From: Flavobacterium sp. JAS | Lineage (GTDB): Bacteria; Bacteroidota; Bacteroidia; Flavobacteriales; Flavobacteriaceae | Direction: 5' to 3' | DNA length: 64,000 bases | Assembly: GCF_020991455.1 (NCBI RefSeq) | Contig: NZ_JAJMOX010000007.1 | Location: 124,001 to 188,000, forward strand | Part shown: positions 9,445 to 18,699 of the stretch, piece after piece | Layout of the letters: every line of letters starts with the position of its first letter | Position numbering within the stretch: position 1 is the first letter of the stretch | The notes under the pieces: model-generated | Database searches by the model: none | What the model was told of the DNA's origin: nothing | Seen by the model: the letters and a program-made list of their open reading frames with translations, nothing else | Translations under genes and position numbers: made by a program

Positions 9445-11177
9445 AAACGAACTTTAAAGAAACAAAATCATTAAAAAAATCAATTCTGTTTTTTATTCTA
9501 ATACTAATTTTCTTAGTTGGATGCAAAAGCAAAAAAGATCTGAATATTTCTACACCTGTTTTTGGCAAAAAAGAATTTACCCCTCTAGAAATGCAAACCT
9601 GGTATCAAAAAGATTATCTAGAAGATTCGATTCCAGGCATTTCATTAGATAAATGGTATCGTTTAAATAAAAAGCAACCAAGAGCTAAAAGTATTATTGT
9701 AGCCGTAATAGATACTCAAATTGATATAAATCATGAAGATTTACGAGGACAACTTTGGACAAACAACAACGAAATTCCAAATAATGGTATCGATGATGAC
9801 CATAATGGCTACATAGATGATATAAACGGTTGGAATTTCAAAGGTACTAAAGCCGGAGATTATGTGGTTTGGAGTAACTATGAATATGTACGCATTGCTA
9901 GAGAATGGGGGGTATTGTTTAAGGATAAAACAGAATCTCAAATTAATACAAAAGACTTATCTAAGTATAAAGAATATCACAGAGCTTTAACAATGTTAGA
10001 GAAAGAAAATAAGTTTTATAAAAATTGGTTAAAGTCTTTAAATCACAATGTTGCTATTTATCCTTTAGTAAAAGATACTCTAAGATATTTTTTTCCTAAA
10101 GAAGATTACACCTACAAGCAACTGGACAGTCTGTATAAAAAATATAAAATAAATGACAAGACATACAGACAAAGACGCGATGACAATGATAAAGACCTAG
10201 GTGCATTAATATTTTATATGATGATTAGTCTGGAAGTTGATGAAAAAACTTTTAAAGACCTAATAGATAGACAAACCTATCTTGATTCTGTTGTGACTAA
10301 AAACGTGAATGTAGGCTACAATGAGCGCTTATTAATTGGCGATAACCCTAATATTTTGGATAAAGCTTATGGTAATAACAATGTTTCTAACAAAGCAGGT
10401 CTCGAATCTGTTCAGGAACATAGTACAAAAGTGTCCGGAGTAATTGGAGCTAATAGAGAAAATCATCTAGGGATAAAAGGAATTGTGCAAAATGTTAAAA
10501 TTATGCCTTTAAGCATTATCCCTATAGGAGATGAACAAGACAAAGATGTTGCTATGGCGATATATTATGCAGTAGATAATGGCGCAAAAATCATTAATAT
10601 GTCTTTTGGTAAGGAATTTTCTTTACACAAAGAATGGGTCACTGAAGCATTTAAATATGCAGAAAAACATAATGTGCTTTTAGTACACTGTGCAGGAAAT
10701 AATGGCTTTGACATTGATAAAAATCCGTTTTATCCAAACGATAATGGTTCTGAAAATTTTGACGAAGTGATCTCGAATTTTATCAATGTTGGATCTATTA
10801 GTCATAAGTTGGACAGTACTTTTGTATCCGATTTTTCTAATTATGGTAAGCAAAATGTTGATTTATTTGCTCCCGGAGATGAAATCTATTCATCAAGTCC
10901 TGATAATGCTTATAAATTTGATTCTGGTACTTCATTTTCCGGACCAATGGTATCTGGAACAGCCGCATTAGTTTGGTTATATTATCCAAATCTTACAGCT
11001 ACAGAGGTTAAACAAATCATTCTGGATTCTGGGACAACTTATAATCTAAATGTAATTATACCCGGTACAAAAGATAAAAAAGTTCCTTTTTCAGAATTAT
11101 CAAAATCAGGAAAAGTTTTAAATGTTTACAATGCAATGCAACTTGCAGAAAAGATCAGTAAAAAGAAAAAAGAGTAA
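9441..11177 (+). CDS. S8 (subtilisin-family) serine peptidase, lipoprotein, copy 2
   Basis: The 578-residue tandem paralogue of the preceding gene has its own lipobox (IFLVGC, near residue 28). The catalytic motifs are VIDTQID (Asp), QEHSTKVSG (His), CAGNNGF (Asn) and SGTSFSGPM (Ser), the last closer to the subtilase consensus than in copy 1. The long Asp-His insertion and the NNGIDDDHNG loop are conserved. The start overlaps the stop of copy 1 (ATGA). The last 190 bases of both copies are almost identical at DNA level while the middle has diverged, which suggests gene conversion. The substrate is unknown. A hairpin at 11379-11423 closes the transcript. Confidence 0.9.
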   Translation: MKTNFKETKSLKKSILFFILILIFLVGCKSKKDLNISTPVFGKKEFTPLEMQTWYQKDYLEDSIPGISLDKWYRLNKKQPRAKSIIVAVIDTQIDINHEDLRGQLWTNNNEIPNNGIDDDHNGYIDDINGWNFKGTKAGDYVVWSNYEYVRIAREWGVLFKDKTESQINTKDLSKYKEYHRALTMLEKENKFYKNWLKSLNHNVAIYPLVKDTLRYFFPKEDYTYKQLDSLYKKYKINDKTYRQRRDDNDKDLGALIFYMMISLEVDEKTFKDLIDRQTYLDSVVTKNVNVGYNERLLIGDNPNILDKAYGNNNVSNKAGLESVQEHSTKVSGVIGANRENHLGIKGIVQNVKIMPLSIIPIGDEQDKDVAMAIYYAVDNGAKIINMSFGKEFSLHKEWVTEAFKYAEKHNVLLVHCAGNNGFDIDKNPFYPNDNGSENFDEVISNFINVGSISHKLDSTFVSDFSNYGKQNVDLFAPGDEIYSSSPDNAYKFDSGTSFSGPMVSGTAALVWLYYPNLTATEVKQIILDSGTTYNLNVIIPGTKDKKVPFSELSKSGKVLNVYNAMQLAEKISKKKKE

Positions 11178-11378
11178 CGGCTTTTTCATTTAGCTCTGAT
11201 AATGCATCTTCCGGATAGCCATTTTTTTTTGATCCAATCTGGACTTGCGCGTCAGGTTGGGCTTTCCAGAATGAAATTTGTTTTATATTTTTCGGTATCG
11301 GATATAATAATTTTTAATTGCATCGTATTCTTCCCTACTCTTTAATAAATCAAATAAATACAAAATTTTGATTTTCAT

Positions 11379-11423
11379 AAAAAAAGCCCTTCAAATGAAT
11401 TTCTTCATAGAAAGGCTTTTTAG
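11379..11423. terminator. Bidirectional terminator-like hairpin
   Basis: AAAAAGCCCTT pairs with AAAGGCTTTTT (one mismatch) across a loop, flanked by A and T runs. It lies between the convergent S8 peptidase gene (+) and the GH36 gene (-). Confidence 0.75.
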
Positions 11424-11440
11424 TCATATAACTAATTCAA

Positions 11441-13639
11441 TTATATTTCTGTAATTTCGAGAACAACACTCGTTTCTACTTTAGATGATGAAACTCTTAA
11501 ACCAACATTCATCAGGTAATCTCCTGTAAAGGATTCGCCTGATTCTTCGAGAGTTTTCTTTGCTTCGGGCATTAAATTTATTTCTTCGACTTTGTAGTTT
11601 TTCTTTGGATCTAAACCTTGAAAACGAACCGAATTATACTGTGGATCATAAAGTGGATGAAGCGTGTAAGAGAATAATACTGCCTTGCTTTTTGCCTCAT
11701 TTACATACATTAATACAGCGCGGCTTTCGTCATAAGGAGAAATCATTCTATACATGTCGCCATGCCAGATTACAGGACTTAAGCGCTTGTAATTGGCAAC
11801 GGCATCCTGACAATATTTTAATTCTTTTTCTTTTAGTTCTTTTATATTAATATCAAAACCCAGTTTTCCCATCATCGCCACATCAGTCTTGAATTTAATA
11901 GATTGATTTCCCCATGATGTTACGTGATTACAAATCGAAAAGGCCGGAAAAAACTGTGAATATCCCCATTGTATAAAAACTCTATTGAAAGGATCTGTAT
12001 TGTCACTTGCCCAGAATTCTGTAAAATATTTAAGAAATCCATAATCGGTTCTGCCACCTCCGCCAGCGCAAAGCATCATTGGTAAATTTGGATATTTAGT
12101 TTTAATTCGGTCTAAGACTTTGTATAAACCTTTTGTATATTCAATAAACAAATGTGATTGCTGGTTCTTTAAATAAGTCGAATAAGCATTGGTCATCATT
12201 CGGTTGCAATCCCATTTAAAAAAGGCTACACCCGATTTTGTCTGCATAATATCGTCTACCGTTTTGAACACAAAATCCTGCACTTGCGGATTACACAAGT
12301 CCAAAACCAATTGTGTACGGTAATAACTCTCTGGTCTGTTTGGTAATTTCAAAACCCAATCCGGATGTTTCTCATACAATTCGCTTTTAGGATTCACCAT
12401 TTCCGGCTCAATCCAGATTCCGAATTTAACTCCTGTTTTTTCTGCTTCCTGCATCAAAAAACCAAGGCCGTTTGGCAATTTTGTATTTGTTGCCTGCCAA
12501 TCGCCAAGACCAGATTTATCGCCACTTCTTGGATATTTATTTCCAAACCAGCCATCATCCAATAAAAACATGTCAACGCCTAAGGTTTTTGAATCTGCAA
12601 ACATGTCCGTTAGTTTCTTTTCATCAAAATTGAAAAAAGTAGTTTCCCAATTGTTCAATAAAGTCAAACGTGGTTTTTCTCCATCTTTAACACCATATTT
12701 TCTAGCCCAGGTATGTAAGTTTCTACTCGCCTGCCCTTTTCCTTTATTCGAAAAAGTATAAATAAAGGACGGTGTTGTAAATGTTTTTCCTGGCTCAAGA
12801 CTGTATTCTGAAGCAAACGGATTGATTCCGGAGCTTATTCGAAGTGAATTTTTATTGTCTAATTCAAAAGCAAACTTAAAATTCCCGGACCAGGCAATCG
12901 TTCCCGCCACAAGTTCTCCGGAGTTTTCATTAGCTTTTTCATTAAGCGACAAAAAGAAAACAGGCGTTTGGTACATATTAGTACGAACTCCCAGTTTTGA
13001 ATCGATTACTTTAGTACCGCTGGTGAGTTCGCTTTCCTGCATGCGAACTTCCTTTGCCCAATCGCCGTGAAATTGCGTCAACCAATAATGATCGGCATCA
13101 AAATGTAGCATCGACGACGCATAATTGTATAAGATAACTGGCTTCTTTTCGTGATGAATAATTTCTGTCCACTGCTCAATTACATTTTCATTAAAAAAAG
13201 CTTTATAATGAAGCGTAACTTCTACAGGATACATCGGATCTTTCAGTTTTATAATAGTTTCAGTAGTATTAGCGTCAATTTTTTCTGTACGATGACTTAC
13301 ATAATTTAATTCCAAAGACGGATTTCCATCATTATGAGTCATTCGAATCGCCGACTCAAACAAATTTTCGGTTCCGAATGTTGGGTAGGCCTGATGTCTT
13401 AAATTAACTAATGGATTCCCGTCGTTTATGACAAATGATTTTGTGTTTTCTTTTGAAAGTGCATTGTATCCGGAATCACCTTCTAGTTTTTTTCCTAAAT
13501 ACGATTGATAAAGTAACCCATTTTTTGCTGCTTTTAGAATCAAAGCACTACTTTGAGTTTCGATCTTAATTTGTGAATCTTGCGCATTAGCTTTACAAAA
13601 CAAGGTTGTAAACGCTAATAGAAATATTATTCTTTTCAT
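11441..13639 (-). CDS. Alpha-galactosidase, glycoside hydrolase family 36
   Basis: The 732-residue protein has a signal peptide (cleavage near CKANA-QD). The N-terminal beta-sandwich (about 25-300) and the central TIM barrel (about 325-620) follow the GH36 plan. The diagnostic motifs are LLDDGWFG (359-366), FGIWIEPEMVNP (about 406-417), the nucleophile Asp477 in FFKWDCNR and the acid/base Asp546 in WASDNTDPF. GH36 enzymes release terminal alpha-linked galactose from oligosaccharides with retention of configuration. The protein is probably periplasmic. The gene is divergent from the SusC/SusD pair across 1.8 kb, and both promoters share the same ACTGGTA direct-repeat operator, so it belongs to utilisation locus 1. 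Confidence 0.94.
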   Translation of the reverse strand: MKRIIFLLAFTTLFCKANAQDSQIKIETQSSALILKAAKNGLLYQSYLGKKLEGDSGYNALSKENTKSFVINDGNPLVNLRHQAYPTFGTENLFESAIRMTHNDGNPSLELNYVSHRTEKIDANTTETIIKLKDPMYPVEVTLHYKAFFNENVIEQWTEIIHHEKKPVILYNYASSMLHFDADHYWLTQFHGDWAKEVRMQESELTSGTKVIDSKLGVRTNMYQTPVFFLSLNEKANENSGELVAGTIAWSGNFKFAFELDNKNSLRISSGINPFASEYSLEPGKTFTTPSFIYTFSNKGKGQASRNLHTWARKYGVKDGEKPRLTLLNNWETTFFNFDEKKLTDMFADSKTLGVDMFLLDDGWFGNKYPRSGDKSGLGDWQATNTKLPNGLGFLMQEAEKTGVKFGIWIEPEMVNPKSELYEKHPDWVLKLPNRPESYYRTQLVLDLCNPQVQDFVFKTVDDIMQTKSGVAFFKWDCNRMMTNAYSTYLKNQQSHLFIEYTKGLYKVLDRIKTKYPNLPMMLCAGGGGRTDYGFLKYFTEFWASDNTDPFNRVFIQWGYSQFFPAFSICNHVTSWGNQSIKFKTDVAMMGKLGFDINIKELKEKELKYCQDAVANYKRLSPVIWHGDMYRMISPYDESRAVLMYVNEAKSKAVLFSYTLHPLYDPQYNSVRFQGLDPKKNYKVEEINLMPEAKKTLEESGESFTGDYLMNVGLRVSSSKVETSVVLEITEI

Positions 13640-13937
13640 AAAATTAGTTAGTAATAGTAAGTGGTTGTTTCTTATTTGCGGTTTGTAAAATTTCTTTGGT
13701 ATTAATACTTATTTCTAATTTAGAAACAGTCGATTTGTATTTCTCTAACTTGAAACAATTGTTATGAGTTGGGTTTACAACTGTATCTTAAACAACTCTT
13801 GAATGAGATTTAACAGTCAATCCGCGACGATGAAGGTTACTATCATTACAAAATAATTGAGCTATTATATTGTAGAATTCATAAATAACATCATCGAATA
13901 TTTCTAATTCTATTGTTTATTTATGAAAAATGAAATC

Positions 13938-13983
13938 CAAAAATATAACAATACTATTTTCTTTCATACCAGTACCTACCGGT
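13938..13983 (-). promoter_or_regulatory. ACTGGTA-type operator plus -7 element, GH36 side
   Basis: On the minus strand, ACCGGTA (13983-13977) and ACTGGTA (13973-13967) form a direct repeat with a 10-bp period. A TATTTTTG element (13945-13938), matching the Bacteroidota TAnnTTTG -7 box, follows 21 bp later. The same pair of repeats and nearly the same spacing (22 bp) occurs at the susC promoter. This suggests one activator controls both. Confidence 0.6.
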
Positions 13984-14498
13984 TTCTTTTTTCATGATTT
14001 AAAAAAGGGCTCATTATTATGAAAATATTTCCCGTTTAGAACTATTACAGAATACCAAAATGTTGATGTTTTTTTATTCCCTTTTAAAAGCAATTGATAA
14101 AAAAAATGAAATTAAAAAGCCGGAAAAATTGGCTTCTTAAAACAACATTTACTTTGCCTTTTTCATTATTTCAAAACTTGTTATTATGAGTTTATGAAGA
14201 TTTAAAATAGAGGGATAATTTTTCTGCTTCATGCTTAATAAAAGCTATTAGATAAAAAGTGCACAAATCATTCTAAAAAAATATTTTTTTTATTATTTGA
14301 TGGATTAAAAGCGTTCAAAAAAGACATCAATAAATCATTTTTAGAAAGTAGTACCAAAAATATTCAGGCGCCATTTTTACCTCATCATTTTAATCCCAAA
14401 ATATTCTGAAAAATACTGTTCAAAAATGATAACAAAAAAAATTCACAAAAAATTATCTCAAAAAAATTATCCAATTTAAAATTGATTATAAAAAACCC

Positions 14499-14505
14499 TA
14501 CCAGT
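14499..14505 (-). promoter_or_regulatory. Single ACTGGTA site, minus orientation
   Basis: TACCAGT on the plus strand is a single copy of the operator word found in the two arrays. It may be an auxiliary site or chance. Confidence 0.3.
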
Positions 14506-14775
14506 GGATCAATTTTTAATATTGGACCAAAAATATTTTTGCATATTTAAAATAATAAACGTTATTTTTACACTTTATTTAGTAAAACACAATTTAACTC
14601 TCGATACACATATCTTAAAAACAAATACAAAAAAATCGTTTTCGTAGCTAAGACATTTGTTAAAATATACATGTTTTTTGTGATTTTGATAGTTTATTAT
14701 CTAAAAAAGTAAAAACGAGGATAAACTCAAGTTAATTTAAGCAAGCTTAGTCTTACATATCAATTCAATTTTGCG

Positions 14776-14782
14776 ACTGGTA
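14776..14782 (+). promoter_or_regulatory. Single ACTGGTA site, plus orientation
   Basis: ACTGGTA followed by TGG matches the extended form ACTGGTATGG seen in the susC array. There is only one copy and no -7 box is nearby. Confidence 0.35.
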
Positions 14783-15239
14783 TGGTTTTTTAATTAAAAT
14801 TATTGGAAACGATAGTGAAATTTCTTCAAAAATTAATTTTGATACTATATTATCCACTTGTGAAAATTTAAAAGGCAGTCTTTTTTTAGTAAAAAAACAA
14901 AAAGAAAAGATTCAATTAAATCTCCTTTTATAATCATTTTTAGAGGATAAAAAACCTTCTTAAATTTCAAAGTTCACAACTTATAAAACTAAAAAAATAG
15001 CATTATTTGATAGATTTTTAGCATTTTAAGTTCTGCATCAAATTCTACTATCCAAATACACAAATTGCTTCTCAATTTCTTTTCGATTAGATCAAAAATT
15101 GTCTTTTATATCCATAAAAATATCAGAAAAATCTATCATTATACACAATTCCACGTTTAATGATTTATATTCATATATTACCCACTTTATTTTTCATATT
15201 AATTTAATTTTTATCGATTTTTTAAACATATCGCAAAAA

Positions 15240-15286
15240 ACTGGTAGGTACTGGTATGGGACTAGTATAGAACATTTATACTTTTG
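15240..15286 (+). promoter_or_regulatory. Triple direct-repeat operator plus -7 element, susC side
   Basis: ACTGGTA at 15240-15246, ACTGGTA at 15250-15256 and ACTAGTA at 15261-15267 lie on one helix face with periods of 10 and 11 bp. TACTTTTG (15279-15286) matches the TAnnTTTG -7 box. There is no TTTG at the -33 position, and the repeats occupy that place, as expected for an activator-dependent promoter. The leader to the ATG at 15425 would be about 130 bases. Confidence 0.65.
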
Positions 15287-15424
15287 AATCTCACATTTAT
15301 CTCTTCTTCAACAACGATCTGCAAGTACACCATGTATTTCTATTTGCTTTTTCAAAATGAAGGTGAGAGATAAAATCAGAGAAACGTGAGAATAAATTAC
15401 TAACCAAAAACCATTATTTTGAAA

Positions 15425-18400
15425 ATGAAATTATTAACCAAAGACAAACCAACAAACGATTGGCTTAATGCCGAAATCTGGAAGGTTACCAAACTAACAT
15501 CTGGATTTCTATTGGCTATGAGCTTACAAGTTTCTGCCGCGACAGCAACTAAAGACAACAAATTTTTCTTGAAGTTAACTAACACTCCTCTTACTGGGAA
15601 CAATGTAACAAGTGGAAATTTGTCTCTTACCAAGCTAACAAAAACAGAGAACACAAGTATCTTATTTGCAGAGCAAAAAACAATTAAGGGTAAGGTAACA
15701 GGCCCTAAAGGAGAACCTCTTCCTGGGGTTAATATTATTGTAAAAGGAACAAAGATTGCCGTAACGACTGACTTTGACGGAAATTTTACAATTGATGTTC
15801 CAGACGGAAATACTATCCTTGTGGTTTCATTTACGGGTTTTGTTACTAAGGAAGTTTCGGCTGCTAACGCGACAAATATTCAGCTTGAAGAACAAAACCA
15901 AACCTTAAACGAAGTTGTAGTTGTAGGATATGGTACTCAGAAGAAAAATTCTACAACAGGAGCAATTGCTTCTATCAAAGGAGGAGTATTAACACAAAAT
16001 GCATCTGCAAACGTTTCAAATGGTATTGCCGGACGTATGTCTGGTGTAATTGCCAATAACCGTTCAGGAAGACCTGGTGATGATAGCTCAACTCTTTTAA
16101 TTAGAGGATTTAACTCTTTTGGAGGCGGAACGAGCCCTCTTGTAGTTGTAGATGGTATTCCGGATCGTGACTTAAATAGAATTAATCCTGATGATATTGA
16201 ATCGGTTACGGTTTTGAAAGATGCATCAGCGGCAATCTATGGAGTTCGATCTGCAAATGGGGTAATTTTAGTTACTACCAAAAGAGGTAAAATTGGTAAG
16301 CCAACAATCAAAGTTGACGGATCTTACGGAATTCAGCAATTAACGAGAATGGATCAGAGGGTTAACTCCTGGCAATACATGACGTACTACAACGAACTAA
16401 ATGCTAACAAAGGAACTACGCTTCCTTACACCCAGGCAGATATCGACAAGTATAAAGCGGGTAATGATCCTAATTACACAAGTACAAACTGGCTTAAAGA
16501 AGTCTATAGAAAAGATGCGCCTCAGGCTAATGTCTCGCTTTCTGTAAATGGTGGTAACGAGCAGGTTAAATATTTCTTTTCTGGTCAATACTTGAATCAG
16601 GAGAGTAATCTTAGAAATAGCGATGAGAGATACAGACAGTTTAACTTAAGATCGAATATTGACGTTAATATTTCATCTAACTTAAAAGTAAATCTGGATA
16701 TTGCTACTCGTAAAGAAGACAGAAATTATCCGGCAATAGGCATTGGAAACATTATGCACGAAACGGTGAGCATGTATCCTTTTATTCCGGCATATTGGAA
16801 AAATGGTTCTCCATCATCAGGAATTACAAACGGAAGAAACCCGCTTTTAATGTCTTCTCCAGCTGCTGGTTATGACAAAGTTTTAAACTTAATTGTAAAT
16901 CCAAAAATTGGTTTCGAGCTAAAATTACCAAAAATTACTGAAGGACTTACTTTAAGCGGATATGCTGCATTTGACTACAATGTTCGTAGCGAGAAAAAAT
17001 TCACTAAACCTTGGGATGCTTATTCTTACGACAAAACAAATGACAGTTATAATAACGTAAAAAACAGCACTGCTATAACTAGTGTTATGCAAGACGAGCA
17101 AATTACGAATCAAAATACCTATTTTGCAAAGTTAGCCTACGATCGTAAATTCAACAAACACAGCGTTAATGCTTTTGTTGGATACGAGCAGACTACTACA
17201 GACAAAACTGAAACGTATGCTTATAGAAGAGATTTATTAAGCGACCAATTAGATCAAATTTTTACAGGAAGTACTAAAGGGCAAAATGCAACAGGTAGTG
17301 CTTATCAAGACGGAAGGGAAAGTTACTTAGGCCGTGTGGCTTATAACTACGATAATAAATATTTTGCTGAAGTTTCTGCCCGTTACAACGGATCATTCAA
17401 CTTCCCATCTGCTACTCGTTGGGGAATGTTTCCGGCAGTATCTGCAGGTTGGAAAATATCTGAAGAGCCATTTTTCAAAAATAATATTAAAGCAATTGAT
17501 CAACTTAAATTAAGAGCTTCTTGGGGAAAAATGGGTAATGATGATATGAGAGAAGTAATCAATGGAAAGACAATTCTAAACCAATACCTGTTCCTGACAA
17601 GATACCAAATAGTAACAGATCAACAGCTTTACAATTATTTTGGTTCAGATTACACCTTAAACAACAGTATATACCTTTCAGCTTCACCAAATCCAAATAT
17701 TACCTGGGAAATACAGGATTCTAAAAATATCGGACTTGACTTTGCTTTTTTCAACAACAAGCTAACGGCAACTTTTGATTATTTCAGCAACAAAAGATCT
17801 GATATTTTAACAGCAAGAAACGCATCTGTGCCTTTATACACAGGATTGGCACTTCCTAAAGAAAATATTGGAGAGACAGTTAATAGAGGTACAGATTGGT
17901 CATTGAATTATGCCGATATGACACACCAATTCAAATACAGCATTGGTTTTAATCTTACTTATGCTCAAAGTAAAGTTTTGTTTCGTGACGAAGCTCCTAA
18001 CATTCCAGAATGGCAAAAATCAACAGGAAAAGCTATCGATTCATGGGTAGTTTATCAAACAAATGGTATTTACCGTACACAGGCTGATGTTGACAATTCG
18101 GCTCACTTTGAAGGGGCAAAACCTGGAGATATTTGGGTAAAAGATACAGATGGTGATGGCAGTATAACTTCTAATGACCAGGTTAGAATTCCGGAATCAG
18201 CCACGCCGAAAATAGCTTACGGTATTCCGATGAGAGCTGAATACAAAGGATTCTCAATCGACATGCTTTGGACAGGACAATCACAGGCAAAACAAATGAT
18301 TCTTCCGCAAGCACAAGGAGCAATCGTAGCGCCTCCAACATGGTTATACAACGACAGATATACAGCAGAAAATCCTAATTCTAAATATCCTGTAGCATTC

Positions 18401-18676
18401 AATGATTCAGATAATAGAAATAATATTCAGTCTGACTTCTGGTTAAGAGATGCCTCTTTCTTTAGATTAAAATCATTAGAAATATCTTATGTTTTACCTG
18501 AAAAATCACTCTCAAGATTTGGAGTATTAAATATGAGAGTTTATGCAGGAGGAACCAATTTGTTTTCTATCGACCAGATGAAAAAATACAACTTAGATCC
18601 GGAGACGAACAATACGACAGGAGTTAATTATCCGCAAACCCGCATCTACAGAGTTGGTATGACGATTGAATTATAA
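15425..18676 (+). CDS. SusC/RagA-type TonB-linked outer-membrane transporter, locus 1
   Basis: I place the start at the ATG at 15425. The frame opens two codons earlier with TTG, but the ATG is the better choice. The product is 1083 residues. After an N-terminal leader the order is: a carboxypeptidase-D regulatory-like domain (about 80-160, IKGKVTGPKGEPLPGVNI), the SusC TonB box region (LNEVVVVGYGTQKK), a plug with LLIRGFNSFGGG and VTVLKDASAAIYGVRSANG, and a large beta-barrel ending YRVGMTIEL. These proteins import oligosaccharides across the outer membrane together with a SusD lid. The SusD gene follows 23 bases downstream. The substrate is probably a galactose-containing glycan, judged from the divergent GH36. 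Confidence 0.95.
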   Translation: MKLLTKDKPTNDWLNAEIWKVTKLTSGFLLAMSLQVSAATATKDNKFFLKLTNTPLTGNNVTSGNLSLTKLTKTENTSILFAEQKTIKGKVTGPKGEPLPGVNIIVKGTKIAVTTDFDGNFTIDVPDGNTILVVSFTGFVTKEVSAANATNIQLEEQNQTLNEVVVVGYGTQKKNSTTGAIASIKGGVLTQNASANVSNGIAGRMSGVIANNRSGRPGDDSSTLLIRGFNSFGGGTSPLVVVDGIPDRDLNRINPDDIESVTVLKDASAAIYGVRSANGVILVTTKRGKIGKPTIKVDGSYGIQQLTRMDQRVNSWQYMTYYNELNANKGTTLPYTQADIDKYKAGNDPNYTSTNWLKEVYRKDAPQANVSLSVNGGNEQVKYFFSGQYLNQESNLRNSDERYRQFNLRSNIDVNISSNLKVNLDIATRKEDRNYPAIGIGNIMHETVSMYPFIPAYWKNGSPSSGITNGRNPLLMSSPAAGYDKVLNLIVNPKIGFELKLPKITEGLTLSGYAAFDYNVRSEKKFTKPWDAYSYDKTNDSYNNVKNSTAITSVMQDEQITNQNTYFAKLAYDRKFNKHSVNAFVGYEQTTTDKTETYAYRRDLLSDQLDQIFTGSTKGQNATGSAYQDGRESYLGRVAYNYDNKYFAEVSARYNGSFNFPSATRWGMFPAVSAGWKISEEPFFKNNIKAIDQLKLRASWGKMGNDDMREVINGKTILNQYLFLTRYQIVTDQQLYNYFGSDYTLNNSIYLSASPNPNITWEIQDSKNIGLDFAFFNNKLTATFDYFSNKRSDILTARNASVPLYTGLALPKENIGETVNRGTDWSLNYADMTHQFKYSIGFNLTYAQSKVLFRDEAPNIPEWQKSTGKAIDSWVVYQTNGIYRTQADVDNSAHFEGAKPGDIWVKDTDGDGSITSNDQVRIPESATPKIAYGIPMRAEYKGFSIDMLWTGQSQAKQMILPQAQGAIVAPPTWLYNDRYTAENPNSKYPVAFNDSDNRNNIQSDFWLRDASFFRLKSLEISYVLPEKSLSRFGVLNMRVYAGGTNLFSIDQMKKYNLDPETNNTTGVNYPQTRIYRVGMTIEL

Positions 18677-18699
18677 TATTACAAAAAAAATATCCTAAC

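Larger units (their letters stand above)
13640..15424. other. 1.8 kb AT-rich divergent intergenic region of utilisation locus 1
   Basis: No convincing gene lies between the GH36 gene and susC. A 62-codon frame at 15099-15287 has no recognisable features and overlaps the operator array, so I do not call it. The stretch is very A/T-rich with many poly-A and poly-T runs. It holds two double copies and two single copies of the ACTGGTA motif, listed separately, and a -7-type element at each end. The length is unusual for a divergent promoter and leaves room for a small RNA, but I see no defined hairpin to support one. Confidence 0.6.

Noticed and set aside
15099..15287. 62-codon open frame before susC
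   Set aside because: It overlaps the operator array and -7 box, its composition is that of AT-rich noncoding DNA, and it has no recognisable domain.
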